13,604 bases of DNA from the NCBI GenBank assembly GCA_020062035.1, contig JAGUXD010000110.1:1-13604 (forward strand). Reading direction: 5' to 3'. Numbering within the stretch: the stretch's first letter is position 1; each line of letters starts with the position of its first letter. Origin of the DNA: Candidatus Brocadiia bacterium (lineage in GTDB: Bacteria; Planctomycetota; MHYJ01; JACQXL01). Positions 7,975-13,604 of the stretch are shown in pieces. A model generated the notes under the pieces. The model made no database searches, was not told the origin of the DNA, and worked only from the letters and a program-made list of their open reading frames with translations. Made by a program: the position numbers and the translations under genes.

Positions 7975-8370
7975 ATGTTGTTTGACTTTGCTTCTATCTT
8001 CATATTTATAATTATTGCAATCCTTTTTGTCTTCTTCACGCTTGTATTTTCCTGGATTATCAGACCGAATAATCCCACACCAGAAAAAGCCACAACCTAT
8101 GAATGCGGAGAAATACCTAAAGGCGATTCCTGGATTAAGTTCAATATCCATTTTTATGTAATCGCCCTTGTCTTCATTATCTTTGAGGTGGAGGTTTTAG
8201 TGCTTTTCCCCTGGGCAGTGGTTTATAAGAAACTGGGCTTGGTTAGTTTTATAGAAATGCTCATTTTTGTCGGTATTCTTTTTGTGGGATTGGTCTATCT
8301 CTGGAAAAATGGAGATTTATCATGGGTTAAAGAGATTAAATATACAAAGCGAAAAGCGAATAGCAAATAA
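7975..8370 (+). CDS. nuoA: NADH-quinone oxidoreductase subunit A
   Basis: NuoA (ND3 family) is a small membrane subunit of respiratory complex I at the junction between the quinone-reducing arm and the membrane arm. From the ATG at 7975 it has 131 residues with three hydrophobic helices (about 6-28, 58-80, 90-110). The family signature is clear: [11 protein letters not shown] (41-50) with the loop cysteine Cys44, then [19 protein letters not shown] and PWA. The usual FD.E acidic pair reads FEVE here. An in-frame TTG lies two codons earlier (7969); neither start has a good ribosome site, and I prefer the ATG. It is the first gene of the nuo operon, divergent from the pilC-like gene. Confidence 0.95.
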   Translation: MLFDFASIFIFIIIAILFVFFTLVFSWIIRPNNPTPEKATTYECGEIPKGDSWIKFNIHFYVIALVFIIFEVEVLVLFPWAVVYKKLGLVSFIEMLIFVGILFVGLVYLWKNGDLSWVKEIKYTKRKANSK

Positions 8371-8377
8371 CGTTATT

Positions 8378-8872
8378 ATGGGTTTGATAGAGAATCGGTT
8401 CAGTAAGAATGTTGTAATCACAAGTGCGGATTATTTTATTAACTGGTCGCGTTCCAACTCGCTCTGGCCCGTTACTTTTGGGCTGGCTTGCTGTGCCATA
8501 GAGATGATGGCAACCGGTGCCTCGCGTTATGATATCGCTCGCTTCGGGGCTGAGGTCTTTAGACCTTCACCCCGTCAGGCGGACCTGATGATTGTCGCAG
8601 GCACCGTCACGCACAAGATGGCATCAAGAATGAAACTTATTTATGACCAGATGCCCGAACCAAAGTATGTGATGGCAATGGGCTCCTGTGCCTCAAGCGG
8701 GGGACCATTTGTGAAATATTCATATTCAGTCCTTAAGGGTGCGGATTTAGTAATACCGGTTGATGTCTATGTCCCGGGCTGTCCGCCAAGACCAGAAGCG
8801 CTTCTGGAAGGACTAATGAAATTACAGGCAGTGATAAAAAGGAAAACGATTGCAAGGATATCTAAAACATGA
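8378..8872 (+). CDS. nuoB: NADH-quinone oxidoreductase subunit B
   Basis: NuoB (PSST) carries the terminal 4Fe-4S cluster N2 that hands electrons to quinone. At 164 residues it has normal length. All four cluster cysteines are present: Cys38 and Cys39 in [10 protein letters not shown], Cys104 in MGSCASSGG and Cys135 in [12 protein letters not shown]. The [19 protein letters not shown] stretch is strongly conserved. The open frame extends back to 8267 inside nuoA, but family length and the 7-base gap after nuoA favour ATG 8378. It overlaps nuoC by four bases (ATGA). Confidence 0.97.
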   Translation: MGLIENRFSKNVVITSADYFINWSRSNSLWPVTFGLACCAIEMMATGASRYDIARFGAEVFRPSPRQADLMIVAGTVTHKMASRMKLIYDQMPEPKYVMAMGSCASSGGPFVKYSYSVLKGADLVIPVDVYVPGCPPRPEALLEGLMKLQAVIKRKTIARISKT

Positions 8873-9339
8873 GAGAACAAGAAATATTTGAGAGGTTAAA
8901 AAGTGAATTAGGAGATGATGGGGTAGAATTCTATGACGACAAACTGTCTCCTTTTATAAAGGTCTATCCGGTTCATATCCAGAAAGCGGCGCATTTCCTG
9001 CACGAACAACAGGGTCTGCAGTTTGACTCGTTGATGTCTTTGACCTGCGTTGATTATCCTGACAAGTTCATTATAGTTTATCACTTATTCTCTATGAGGC
9101 ATCTTCATAAAATAACACTGAAGGTGGATGTGTCTAAAGATAATGCCAGTGTGTTGAGCGTGGAAAATATCTGGGAGTCGGCGAACTGGTTTGAGCGCGA
9201 GGTCTATGACCTCTTTGGCCTAAGATTTGAAGGCCACAGTAATTTGATAAGAATTATGTTGCCTGACGACTGGGAAGGTCACCCTCTGAGAAAGGATTAT
9301 CAATATCCAGCCACTTATCACGGAGTGCCAGCGGGATAG
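8869..9339 (+). CDS. nuoC: NADH-quinone oxidoreductase subunit C
   Basis: NuoC (30 kDa subunit) is a peripheral-arm subunit of complex I that packs against NuoD near the quinone site. It is 156 residues, a short form typical of separate nuoC genes and not of the nuoCD fusion. The signature [17 protein letters not shown] (113-129) and [14 protein letters not shown] near the C-terminus identify it. The start overlaps the nuoB stop, which implies translational coupling. nuoD follows after 7 bases. Confidence 0.95.
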   Translation: MREQEIFERLKSELGDDGVEFYDDKLSPFIKVYPVHIQKAAHFLHEQQGLQFDSLMSLTCVDYPDKFIIVYHLFSMRHLHKITLKVDVSKDNASVLSVENIWESANWFEREVYDLFGLRFEGHSNLIRIMLPDDWEGHPLRKDYQYPATYHGVPAG

Positions 9340-9346
9340 AACAAAT

Positions 9347-10510
9347 ATGCAGGACTATACAACTATCGTTAAAAATGCGACTTCAAGTATTGAAGAAGTA
9401 ATCATCGGTGAGGAGATGCTGATTAATATGGGTCCCCAGCATCCTTCCACGCACGGCGTTTTGAATAAAGTCCTCAAGACCGATGGCGAAATCATAGATG
9501 AGGTATTTCCACAAATCGGTTATCTACACCGCGGATTAGAAAAGATTGCCGAGCGGTTAAACTACCATCAGTTCATTCCTTATACTGACAGGATTGACTA
9601 TATCTCGGCGATGAATTGTAACTTTGCCTATGCGCTGGCAATAGAAAAACTCGCTGGAATAGAAGTTCCCAAAAGGGCTGACTACATCAGGGTGATTATG
9701 GCGGAATTAAACCGTATTAGCAGTCATCTTATATTTATGGGCACAATGGGATTGGAGACCGGTGCTTTTACGCCTCTCCTTTATGGCTTTCGTGAAAGGG
9801 AGGAGATACTTGATTTATTTGAGATGACCTGCGGTCAGCGGCTTACATATAATTATATCCGTATCGGAGGTGTCTCGGCTGATTTGCCTTCGGGCTTTAT
9901 TGATAAAGCCCGTTCTTTCTGTAATTTACTGGAGAAGCGAATCAAGGAATATCACAATCTCCTTTCATACAATAGAATCTTTATAAACCGAATGGCTAAT
10001 ATCGGTGTACTACCTCAGGATTTAGCCATTGCTTATGGTGTAAGCGGTCCTAATTTAAGGGGCTCAGGCGTCAAATGGGACCTCCGTAAAAACGAGCCCT
10101 ATTCTGTCTATCCAGAATTAGAGTTTGATGTCCCTGTGGGCAGGGGCGAAGTTGGCACACCTGGCGACTCATGGGATAGATACATCGTCAGAATGAAGGA
10201 AATGGAACAGAGTATCCGTCTTATTCGCCAGGCACTTGATAAGATTCCTGATGGAGAGGTTCGCTCCAAAGTGCCGCGGCTCTTCAAACCACCACCAGGC
10301 GAGGTCTATGTCCGTGCAGAAAACCCGCGTGGAGAATTGGGTTTTTATGTAGTAAGCGATGGCTCAACTAATCCGTATCGCCTGAAAATCAGGGCACCTT
10401 CTTTTAGTAACCTCTCCGCAGTTCCGCCTATCAGTAAAGGTGCTATGATTGCTGACTTCGTTCTTTTACTGGGCAGTTTTGATATTGTTCTGCCTGAAAT
10501 AGATAGATAA
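9347..10510 (+). CDS. nuoD: NADH-quinone oxidoreductase subunit D
   Basis: NuoD (49 kDa subunit) forms the quinone-binding pocket with NuoB. At 387 residues it has normal length. Family motifs are MGPQHPSTHGVL (28-39), GYLHRGLEKIAE (58-69), DRIDYISAMN (81-90) and the C-terminal LLGSFDIVLPEIDR. His32, His36 and Tyr85 align, with a constant shift of two, with the quinone-site residues His34, His38 and Tyr87 of Thermus Nqo4. The gene is complete to its normal C-terminal DR. A repeat-rich element begins within a few bases of the stop codon, so it did not disrupt the gene. Confidence 0.97.
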   Translation: MQDYTTIVKNATSSIEEVIIGEEMLINMGPQHPSTHGVLNKVLKTDGEIIDEVFPQIGYLHRGLEKIAERLNYHQFIPYTDRIDYISAMNCNFAYALAIEKLAGIEVPKRADYIRVIMAELNRISSHLIFMGTMGLETGAFTPLLYGFREREEILDLFEMTCGQRLTYNYIRIGGVSADLPSGFIDKARSFCNLLEKRIKEYHNLLSYNRIFINRMANIGVLPQDLAIAYGVSGPNLRGSGVKWDLRKNEPYSVYPELEFDVPVGRGEVGTPGDSWDRYIVRMKEMEQSIRLIRQALDKIPDGEVRSKVPRLFKPPPGEVYVRAENPRGELGFYVVSDGSTNPYRLKIRAPSFSNLSAVPPISKGAMIADFVLLLGSFDIVLPEIDR

Positions 10511-10543
10511 TGATAAGTGGATATCCGTCATATCAAACTGGTT

Positions 10544-10560
10544 TTGGCACGGTATTTGCT
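10544..10560 (+). promoter_or_regulatory. Predicted sigma-54 (-24/-12) promoter pointing at nuoH
   Basis: TTGGCACGGTATTTGCT fits the sigma-54 consensus (TGGCACG, four bases, TTGC plus A/T) at every defined position, with the required 10 bases between the invariant GG and GC. Transcription would start near 10570 and run toward nuoH, so it could drive nuoHIJK under an activator. No activator binding site is established. The match is visible; activity is inferred. Confidence 0.6.
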
Positions 10561-10625
10561 TATGGGGAAACATCCCTGCGGAGGAAGGGACGGGAAAACA
10601 GCCTGGACTCAAAACCCAACCAATT

Positions 10626-10672
10626 TTCCCTTTCCCGCCCCCTCACAATAAAATGGGGGGCGGGAAAGGGAA
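10626..10672. repeat. Perfect 17-bp GC-rich hairpin at the centre of the element
   Basis: TTCCCTTTCCCGCCCCC (10626-10642) pairs exactly with 10656-10672 around a 13-base loop. It would fold very stably in RNA or as a DNA cruciform. Neither strand has a T-run after the stem, so it is not a standard intrinsic terminator, though it could stall polymerase or shield RNA from decay. The right arm continues a purine-only run with one exception up to about 10684. Confidence 0.85.
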
Positions 10673-10743
10673 GAAAAGAGAAAATGACTGATTATCAGCC
10701 GTTCTTTATTATTCACTCAGTTTTCCCGTCCCCCCATTCCCAT

Positions 10744-10760
10744 TGCAAATACCGTGCCAA
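10744..10760 (-). promoter_or_regulatory. Predicted sigma-54 promoter facing nuoD
   Basis: The minus strand reads TTGGCACGGTATTTGCA, again a full sigma-54 consensus, in the right arm of the 19-bp inverted repeat. It faces the plus-strand copy and would start near 10733, transcribing leftward through the hairpin and into antisense of nuoD. Confidence 0.5.
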
Positions 10761-10793
10761 AACAATAACACCCAATGGGTGAAATCCCAAATA

Positions 10794-10839
10794 ACTATAA
10801 CTATTTACATAACATAGAGTTATAGTCAAAACCTATGTT
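10794..10839 (+). other. Potential RNA pseudoknot upstream of nuoH
   Basis: ACTATAACT (10794-10802) is complementary to AGTTATAGT (10818-10826), and AACATAG (10811-10817) to CTATGTT (10833-10839). The pairs interleave as in an H-type pseudoknot: 9-bp and 7-bp stems, loops of 8, 0 and 6 bases. If not simultaneous, they are mutually exclusive hairpins. A further small hairpin, CACCCAATGGGTG, lies at 10769-10781. The site ends 63 bases before the nuoH start. Function is unknown. Confidence 0.35.
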
Positions 10840-10902
10840 TGATATGACGGATCCCCCATAAGAGAATTAGGGGATTAGAATATTAGGTAAATAGAATACA
10901 AT

Positions 10903-12039
10903 ATGCTCAAAGAATATATTGACGCAATTAAGAGTTTTGTAGATACTACCATACCATTCTTGGTGATAGACGCGCCGGTTGAATTGTGGTATATTGTCTG
11001 GATTTTCATATTCGGCGGGGTCGTCTTAGGCGGTGCGATGTTATTTGCCGGATTAGCCAGTTTTGCAGAGCGTCGTGTGGCTGGGTTTGTTCAATCCCGT
11101 TTAGGTCCAAATCGGGTTGGTCCTGAAGGACTCTTTCAATTTGTTGCTGACGGTATTAAGTTAGTAATGAAAGAGGATTTAATCCCGAGTGCGGCAGATA
11201 AACTACTTTTCCGTGCCGCTCCTTATGTCCTTTTTATCGGCACATTAGGTATATTCGCGGCTCTTCCTTTTAGTAAATCAGTGAGTATCACAAACCTTAA
11301 TTTAGGGTTACTTTATATATTCGCTATTTCCAGTTTTGTGGCAGTGGGAATTATTATGGCCGGATGGGCAAGCGGCAACAAATGGTCGCTTTTAGGTGCG
11401 ATGCGCTCTGCCTCACAACTTATCAGTTACGAAATACCTATCGCAATCTGCTTTCTGACTATCGTGATGATTGCAGGCACAATGAATATGCACCAGATTA
11501 TAGGACAGCAAACAGGCAGTATTTTTAGTTGGTTTATCTTTCGTTATCCGCCGTTTACAGTTATTACATTTATAGTATATTTCATAGCGGCATTAGCCGA
11601 GACCAACAGAACGCCGTTTGATTTACCTGAGGCCGAGTCCGAATTAGTCGGCGGGTATCATACAGAATACAGCGGAATGCGTTTCGCCTTCTTCTTTATG
11701 GGTGAATACGCCAATATGTTCGCGGTCTGTGCGATTGCGACAATTCTATTCTTGGGCGGATGGCTCAGCCCTTTACCTTTCTTTATCCTCAATGCACTAT
11801 TTGGTGACTATCAATTATTAACCATTATTGAGGGCTTTGGCTGGTTTATTGCCAAGATATTATTCTTGGTCTTTGTAATGATGTGGCTTCGTTGGACACT
11901 GCCGAGATATCGGGTTGACCAACTTATGGCTGTTTGCTGGAAGGTCCTTTTGCCGATTTCATTAGCCACTATGCTCATAATCGGTATCTGGAGCGGTATG
12001 GGGGAGTGGACCTCTCGGTACCGGGGATATGGTTTATGA
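10903..12039 (+). CDS. nuoH: NADH-quinone oxidoreductase subunit H
   Basis: NuoH (ND1) is the membrane subunit that forms the quinone entry channel with NuoB and NuoD and couples reduction to ion pumping. It is 378 residues with about eight hydrophobic helices. Family signatures are visible: RRVAGFVQSRLGPNRVGP (57-74) with FVADGIKLVMKED (80-92), and ALAETNRTPFDLPEAESELV (230-249) followed by GGYHTEYSGMRFAFFFMGEY. The ATG at 10903 has only a weak upstream ribosome site. nuoH follows nuoD directly, without nuoEFG, and is separated from it by the inserted element. It overlaps nuoI by ATGA. Confidence 0.97.
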   Translation: MLKEYIDAIKSFVDTTIPFLVIDAPVELWYIVWIFIFGGVVLGGAMLFAGLASFAERRVAGFVQSRLGPNRVGPEGLFQFVADGIKLVMKEDLIPSAADKLLFRAAPYVLFIGTLGIFAALPFSKSVSITNLNLGLLYIFAISSFVAVGIIMAGWASGNKWSLLGAMRSASQLISYEIPIAICFLTIVMIAGTMNMHQIIGQQTGSIFSWFIFRYPPFTVITFIVYFIAALAETNRTPFDLPEAESELVGGYHTEYSGMRFAFFFMGEYANMFAVCAIATILFLGGWLSPLPFFILNALFGDYQLLTIIEGFGWFIAKILFLVFVMMWLRWTLPRYRVDQLMAVCWKVLLPISLATMLIIGIWSGMGEWTSRYRGYGL

Positions 12040-12488
12040 TAACTTATTTTAAGGCAATTGTTGTTGGGCTATGGTCAGTTCTGGCCGGAATGGGCATTAC
12101 TATCAGGTATTTCTTCTCTAAAAAGGTAACGATGGAGTATCCTGAGAAACGTTGGCAGATGCCGGAACGATTTCGCGGAATGGTTAAATGCGATACGGAT
12201 AAATGTATCTCCTGTCTTTATTGCGTGAATATCTGCCCTGTGAGTTGCCTCACATTAGAAGGTATTAAAGCAGAAATACCATCCAGAGTGATTACACTGG
12301 AAGGTAAGGAAATGAAACGGATGAAGGATGTAACAAAGTTTGAAGTGGATATTTCTAAATGCATATTTTGTGGGCTATGCGCCGAAGGGTGTCCGACCTG
12401 TGCGATAGGTATGAGCGATGAATACGAACTTTCCGCTCTTAGCCGAAAAGAACTTGTGTATCAATATGCACGGTCAGGACAGAGGTAA
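12036..12488 (+). CDS. nuoI: NADH-quinone oxidoreductase subunit I
   Basis: NuoI (TYKY) is a ferredoxin-like subunit carrying clusters N6a and N6b that wire electrons toward N2. At 150 residues it has two complete 4Fe-4S motifs: CISCLYCVNICP (Cys57, 60, 63, 67) and CIFCGLCAEGCP (Cys109, 112, 115, 119). An N-terminal amphipathic segment (about 1-27) is usual for membrane attachment. The open frame extends to 11934 inside nuoH, but the ATGA overlap at 12036 and family length fix the start. nuoJ follows after 19 bases. Confidence 0.97.
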   Translation: MITYFKAIVVGLWSVLAGMGITIRYFFSKKVTMEYPEKRWQMPERFRGMVKCDTDKCISCLYCVNICPVSCLTLEGIKAEIPSRVITLEGKEMKRMKDVTKFEVDISKCIFCGLCAEGCPTCAIGMSDEYELSALSRKELVYQYARSGQR

Positions 12489-12507
12489 GATAAGAGAGGA
12501 ATGAAAG

Positions 12508-13014
12508 ATGTTATTAGGTGATTGGATTTATCAGATAATATTTTACGCATTCGTGGCATTGAGCATTGGTTCTGCAGTGATTGTTGCTTTTTCCCGCAAT
12601 ATTGTCTATTCCGCCTTTGCGCTTCTTTTGACTTTCTTCGGTGTTGCCGGAATTTATGTGTTTCTCTCTTCTGAATTCCTGGCAATCGCCCAGGTGATTA
12701 TTTATGTCGGCGGTATATTAGTTCTTGTGCTGTTTGCAGTGATGCTTACACATAAGATAAGAGATGTAAAATTATCCAATCCGTCAACCTCTCCTTATAT
12801 CGCAGGACCGTTAGTATTAATTATCTTTATCGGTCTGATCTGGCTGATTATGACTACACCCTGGCAGATAAAGGGTGCTCTGGAAATCGGAGGAATTAGT
12901 GATATTGGTAATGCCCTAATGGGTAAATATTTGCTGGCATTTGAAGTATCTGCTGTGTTACTTTTAGGTGCGTTGCTGGGTGCAACCTATCTGGCAAGGA
13001 AGAATTCGCTATGA
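12508..13014 (+). CDS. nuoJ: NADH-quinone oxidoreductase subunit J
   Basis: NuoJ (ND6) is a membrane subunit of complex I next to NuoA, NuoH and NuoK. It has 168 residues, with five hydrophobic helices at about 8-27, 32-52, 57-81, 95-113 and 139-162. The signature AIAQVIIYVGGILVLVLFAV (59-78) contains the family motif with a pi-bulge helix in known structures. The ATG at 12508 has a good site, AGAGAGGA at 12493-12500. An upstream ATG at 12501 is out of frame and closes at once. It overlaps nuoK by ATGA. Confidence 0.95.
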   Translation: MLLGDWIYQIIFYAFVALSIGSAVIVAFSRNIVYSAFALLLTFFGVAGIYVFLSSEFLAIAQVIIYVGGILVLVLFAVMLTHKIRDVKLSNPSTSPYIAGPLVLIIFIGLIWLIMTTPWQIKGALEIGGISDIGNALMGKYLLAFEVSAVLLLGALLGATYLARKNSL

Positions 13015-13316
13015 TAACATTACAACACTTTTTGGTATTAAGTGCGGTCATATTCTGTCTAGGACTTTATGTGGTGCTTACTCGTAAAAATGCGGTTGCC
13101 ATCTTAATGGGCGTAGAACTGATTCTCAATGCTGCGAGTATTTCTTTCGTCGCTTTTTCCAGATATATCAGCGGAGCAATCACAGGACAGGTCTTTGTAA
13201 TCTTTATAATTATTATAGCGGTCTCGGAAGCCGCGGTGGCTCTGGCCATTATCCTTAATATCTATCAGAACTTCCGAACTCTTGATGTGGATGAAACGAA
13301 AGAATTGAAATATTAA
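13011..13316 (+). CDS. nuoK: NADH-quinone oxidoreductase subunit K
   Basis: NuoK (ND4L) is a three-helix membrane subunit of the ion-pumping chain in complex I. It is 101 residues, the usual length. The two membrane glutamates essential in the family are present: Glu36 in MGVELILNAA and Glu73 in VSEAAVALAIIL. The start overlaps the nuoJ stop. nuoL should come next, but the following 288 bases to the window edge hold only repeats and no recognisable nuoL start. Confidence 0.97.
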   Translation: MITLQHFLVLSAVIFCLGLYVVLTRKNAVAILMGVELILNAASISFVAFSRYISGAITGQVFVIFIIIIAVSEAAVALAIILNIYQNFRTLDVDETKELKY

Positions 13317-13320
13317 GTAT

Positions 13321-13392
13321 GGTTCTTCATGGAAAAGTGTGGGTTATTTCAGTGTTCTGGCATTATTTACCCACACTAATCCGTGATGACCC
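13321..13392. repeat. 72-bp imperfect palindrome after nuoK
   Basis: The 24 bases at 13321-13344 match the reverse complement of 13369-13392 at 19 of 24 positions, with a perfect inner 9-bp stem (AGTGTGGGT). It begins four bases after the nuoK stop. The GGTTCTTC terminus with a GTGTGGG core reminds me of insertion-sequence ends of the ISL3 type, which is recollection and not a search result. No T-run follows, so it is not a clear terminator. It may be a tiny repeat element or an operon-internal RNA hairpin. Confidence 0.6.
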
Positions 13393-13422
13393 TAATAAGG
13401 GGGAATTGGGGTCAGTATTGTA

Positions 13423-13604
13423 ATCTGACTTGAAATCGGAGTTAGAAGCGGACTTGAAAGCGGTCTTGAAATTGCACCTGGAAGCAGACCTGGAACAAGA
13501 CCTATAAGCAGTCCTGGAAGTGGAGTTGGAAGCAGACCTGGAAGGCGTTCTGGAAGTGGAACCGGAAGTCGTCCTATAAGCAGACCTGGAACAAGACCTA
13601 TAAG
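13423..13604. repeat. Tandem array of 12-bp units (minisatellite)
   Basis: Fifteen consecutive units of exactly 12 bases, plus two bases, run to the right edge and probably beyond. The consensus is about AGCAGACCTGGA, with units ending TGAA, TGGA or TATA. Divergence is highest at the left. A 26-base stretch beginning at 13483 recurs exactly at 13579, giving a higher-order period of 96 bases (eight units). One plus frame (Ser-Arg-Pro-Gly-like) and one minus frame (ending at a TAG, 13392-13394) stay open, but this is expected of a 12-base period, and the plus frame has no start codon. I regard it as non-coding. Confidence 0.9.

Larger units (their letters stand above)
10541..10763. repeat. Perfect 19-bp inverted repeat pair with sigma-54 motifs
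   Basis: GTTTTGGCACGGTATTTGC at 10541-10559 has its exact reverse complement at 10745-10763. The arms enclose 185 bases that contain a second perfect pair, GGGACGGGAAAAC (10587-10599) against 10720-10732, and a central hairpin (10626-10672). The whole is a nested palindrome. Confidence 0.9.
10518..10857. mobile_element. MITE-like or IS-remnant element between nuoD and nuoH
   Basis: This fills most of the 392-base gap between nuoD and nuoH. The two ends are inverted repeats: the 21 bases at 10518-10538 and those at 10837-10857 match at 18 of 21 positions, including a perfect 16-base core ATCCGTCATATCAAAC. ATAAG occurs directly outside both ends (10513-10517 and 10858-10862), a candidate 5-bp target duplication. 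No transposase frame is present, so it would be non-autonomous. Inside are a nested 19-bp inverted repeat carrying sigma-54 motifs, a 13-bp repeat pair, a 17-bp hairpin and a potential pseudoknot, described separately. The short open frame across it is low-complexity and not credible as a gene. The mobile origin is inferred from structure only. Confidence 0.6.

Noticed and set aside
7912..8151. Minus-strand frame across the nuoA start
   Set aside because: Antisense to a clear NuoA, with a charged low-complexity product and no family signal.
8267..8377. Longer N-terminus for nuoB
   Set aside because: It lies inside nuoA in another frame; the family N-terminus fits the ATG at 8378.
10626..10672. 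Intrinsic terminator after nuoD
   Set aside because: The stem is strong, but neither strand has a T-run after it.
10510..10782. 90-codon open frame after nuoD
   Set aside because: It runs through the nested inverted repeats, its product is low-complexity and basic, it has no ribosome site beyond the nuoD stop, and it matches no family I know.
11934..12035. Longer N-terminus for nuoI
   Set aside because: It lies inside nuoH; the ATGA overlap at 12036 gives the normal length.
13319..13423. 34-codon frame directly after nuoK
   Set aside because: It is made wholly of the 72-bp palindrome and its flank and ends where the tandem array begins; no ribosome site, so probably chance.
13392..13604. 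Open frames across the 12-bp array (plus and minus strand)
   Set aside because: A 12-base period keeps frames open by itself. The plus frame has no start codon; base changes show no codon-position bias I can see. A minus-strand gene entering from the right cannot be fully excluded.
13423..13604. CRISPR array
   Set aside because: Units are contiguous 12-mers with no unique spacers.

Overview
The window looks like chromosome from an uncultured, Gram-negative-type bacterium of moderate to low G+C content. DapF points to meso-diaminopimelate synthesis. A type IV pilus/type II secretion inner-membrane gene and a complete run of complex I genes from nuoA to nuoK fit a diderm, respiring or proton/ion-pumping cell. 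I cannot name the lineage from the sequence alone.

Layout. Two gene blocks diverge from a short AT-rich region (about 7854-7974). The minus-strand block reads leftward: pilC/gspF-like gene (7853-6609), HAMP-containing histidine kinase (6579-5101), M20 metallopeptidase (5098-3776), MATE exporter (3684-2344), STAS-domain protein (2298-1936), dapF (1927-1109), and a thiolase (980 to beyond the left edge). Gaps are 2 to 128 bases, so part or all of it may be co-transcribed. The functions are mixed: secretion/pilus assembly, sensing, peptide hydrolysis, export, regulation, cell-wall precursor synthesis and acyl-CoA metabolism.

The plus-strand block is the respiratory complex I operon nuoA-B-C-D-H-I-J-K (7975-13316). 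Several neighbours overlap by ATGA (B/C, H/I, J/K). nuoE, nuoF and nuoG, which encode the NADH-oxidising module, are absent between nuoD and nuoH. This is the order seen in 11-subunit complexes that take electrons from another donor. nuoL-M-N would be expected to the right, but the window ends first.

The most unusual DNA lies in two places in the nuo operon. Between nuoD and nuoH, 392 bases hold a roughly 340-bp MITE-like element (10518-10857). It has 21-bp terminal inverted repeats (18/21 identical) and possible ATAAG direct repeats at its edges. Nested inside is a perfect 19-bp inverted repeat, each arm of which carries a full sigma-54 (-24/-12) promoter consensus; the two promoters face each other. 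The element also holds a perfect 17-bp GC-rich hairpin and a potential H-type pseudoknot. The rightward promoter points at nuoHIJK, so the element may act as a mobile regulated promoter. After nuoK there is a 72-bp imperfect palindrome, then a 12-bp-period tandem array (13423 to the right edge) with a higher-order 96-bp period. The nuo operon of this genome therefore seems to tolerate repeat insertion at gene boundaries.
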